Positions 6,293 through 6,721 of a stretch of 6,721 nucleotides of DNA are shown one piece after another. Source of the DNA: Betaproteobacteria bacterium (GTDB taxonomy: Bacteria; Pseudomonadota; Gammaproteobacteria; Burkholderiales; Nitrosomonadaceae); assembly GCA_022601315.1 (NCBI GenBank), contig JAHZIU010000077.1:1-6721 (forward strand), given 5' to 3'. The notes under the pieces are model-generated. The model was not told the origin of the DNA. It ran no database searches and saw only the letters and a program-made list of their open reading frames with translations. Made by a program: the position numbers and the translations under genes. Positions within the stretch are counted from its first letter, which is position 1. Every line of letters starts with the position of its first letter.

Positions 6293-6721
6293 TAAAGAAG
6301 TCGCACGCCGCCGCACCTTTGCAATTATCTCGCACCCGGATGCCGGTAAAACTACACTAACCGAAAAATTACTCATGTACGCAGGCGCGATCCACATTGC
6401 AGGTAGCGTGAAAGCGCGTAAGGCCAGCCGTCATGCCACCTCGGATTGGATGGAAATTGAAAAACAACGTGGCATTTCTGTCGCCAGCTCAGTGATGCAA
6501 ATGGAATATCGTGACTGTGTCATCAATTTGCTTGACACACCAGGCCACCAGGATTTCTCTGAAGATACCTATCGCGTATTAACAGCGGTAGACGCTGCAC
6601 TTATGGTCATTGATGCCGCCAATGGTGTCGAAGCACAAACATTGCGGTTATTGGAAGTCTGCCGTGCACGCAACACACCCATTCTCACATTTGTCAACAA
6701 AATGGATCGAGAAGTTCAAGA
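6282..6721 (+). CDS. prfC: Peptide chain release factor 3 (partial, N-terminal GTPase part)
   Basis: RF3 is a cytoplasmic translational GTPase that removes RF1 or RF2 from the ribosome after peptide release. The window holds the first 146 codons of a protein usually about 530 residues long; it runs off the right edge. The G-domain motifs are intact: P-loop HPDAGKTT (18-25), the switch I/G2 region QRGIS (62-66), G3 DTPGH (85-89) and G4 NKMD (139-142). The start [13 protein letters not shown] fits the RF3 N-terminus. The ATG at 6282 lies inside the end of the ATPase gene (11-nt overlap). The closest Shine-Dalgarno-like sequence, AGGAG at 6261-6265, is 16 nt away, so initiation may depend on translational coupling. 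The wording is close to betaproteobacterial RF3. No frameshift is seen. Confidence 0.97.
   Translation, partial: MSINKEVARRRTFAIISHPDAGKTTLTEKLLMYAGAIHIAGSVKARKASRHATSDWMEIEKQRGISVASSVMQMEYRDCVINLLDTPGHQDFSEDTYRVLTAVDAALMVIDAANGVEAQTLRLLEVCRARNTPILTFVNKMDREVQ

Overview
The window looks like chromosomal DNA of a Betaproteobacterium of moderate GC, possibly Nitrosomonadales. The main evidence is the release factor 3 fragment at the right edge, whose stretches [20 protein letters not shown] and [20 protein letters not shown] have the wording I associate with betaproteobacterial PrfC. This placement comes from memory and no search was run.

The left third (1-1740) is a decayed accessory zone. Two related GC-rich hairpins (11-54 and 106-128), probably REP-type palindromes, abut the broken 3' end of a minus-strand gene. 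That gene encodes the N-terminal part of a calcium-type cadherin-like adhesin. Ten perfect copies of a 7-bp unit (877-946) lie 28 bp upstream of its start codon, a layout that recalls promoter-type phase variation. Next come two transposase relics abutting each other: a 31-codon N-terminal stub of an IS256-family transposase (plus strand) and an IS5-family transposase with frameshifts and an internal deletion (minus strand).

The middle (1662-2300) holds one minus-strand gene for a small exported acidic protein of unknown function. It has a signal peptide, four cysteines and an Asp-rich tail, and ends at a strong intrinsic terminator. A 396-bp divergent intergenic region follows.

The right part (2697-6721) is a compact plus-strand operon. 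It contains a long OppC-type permease (506 aa, with about 200 extra N-terminal residues), a 692-aa fusion of two Opp/Dpp-type ATPases (OppD-OppF), and the start of prfC (peptide chain release factor 3). The first two genes overlap by 4 nt and the last two by 11 nt, which suggests co-transcription and translational coupling. Permease and ATPases should form most of a peptide or related importer, but no OppB partner or substrate-binding protein is visible. They must be encoded elsewhere, or the system is unusual.

I found no complete new defence or mobile system. The best candidates for a second look are the heptanucleotide repeat at the adhesin promoter, the exported Asp-rich protein and the enlarged OppC.
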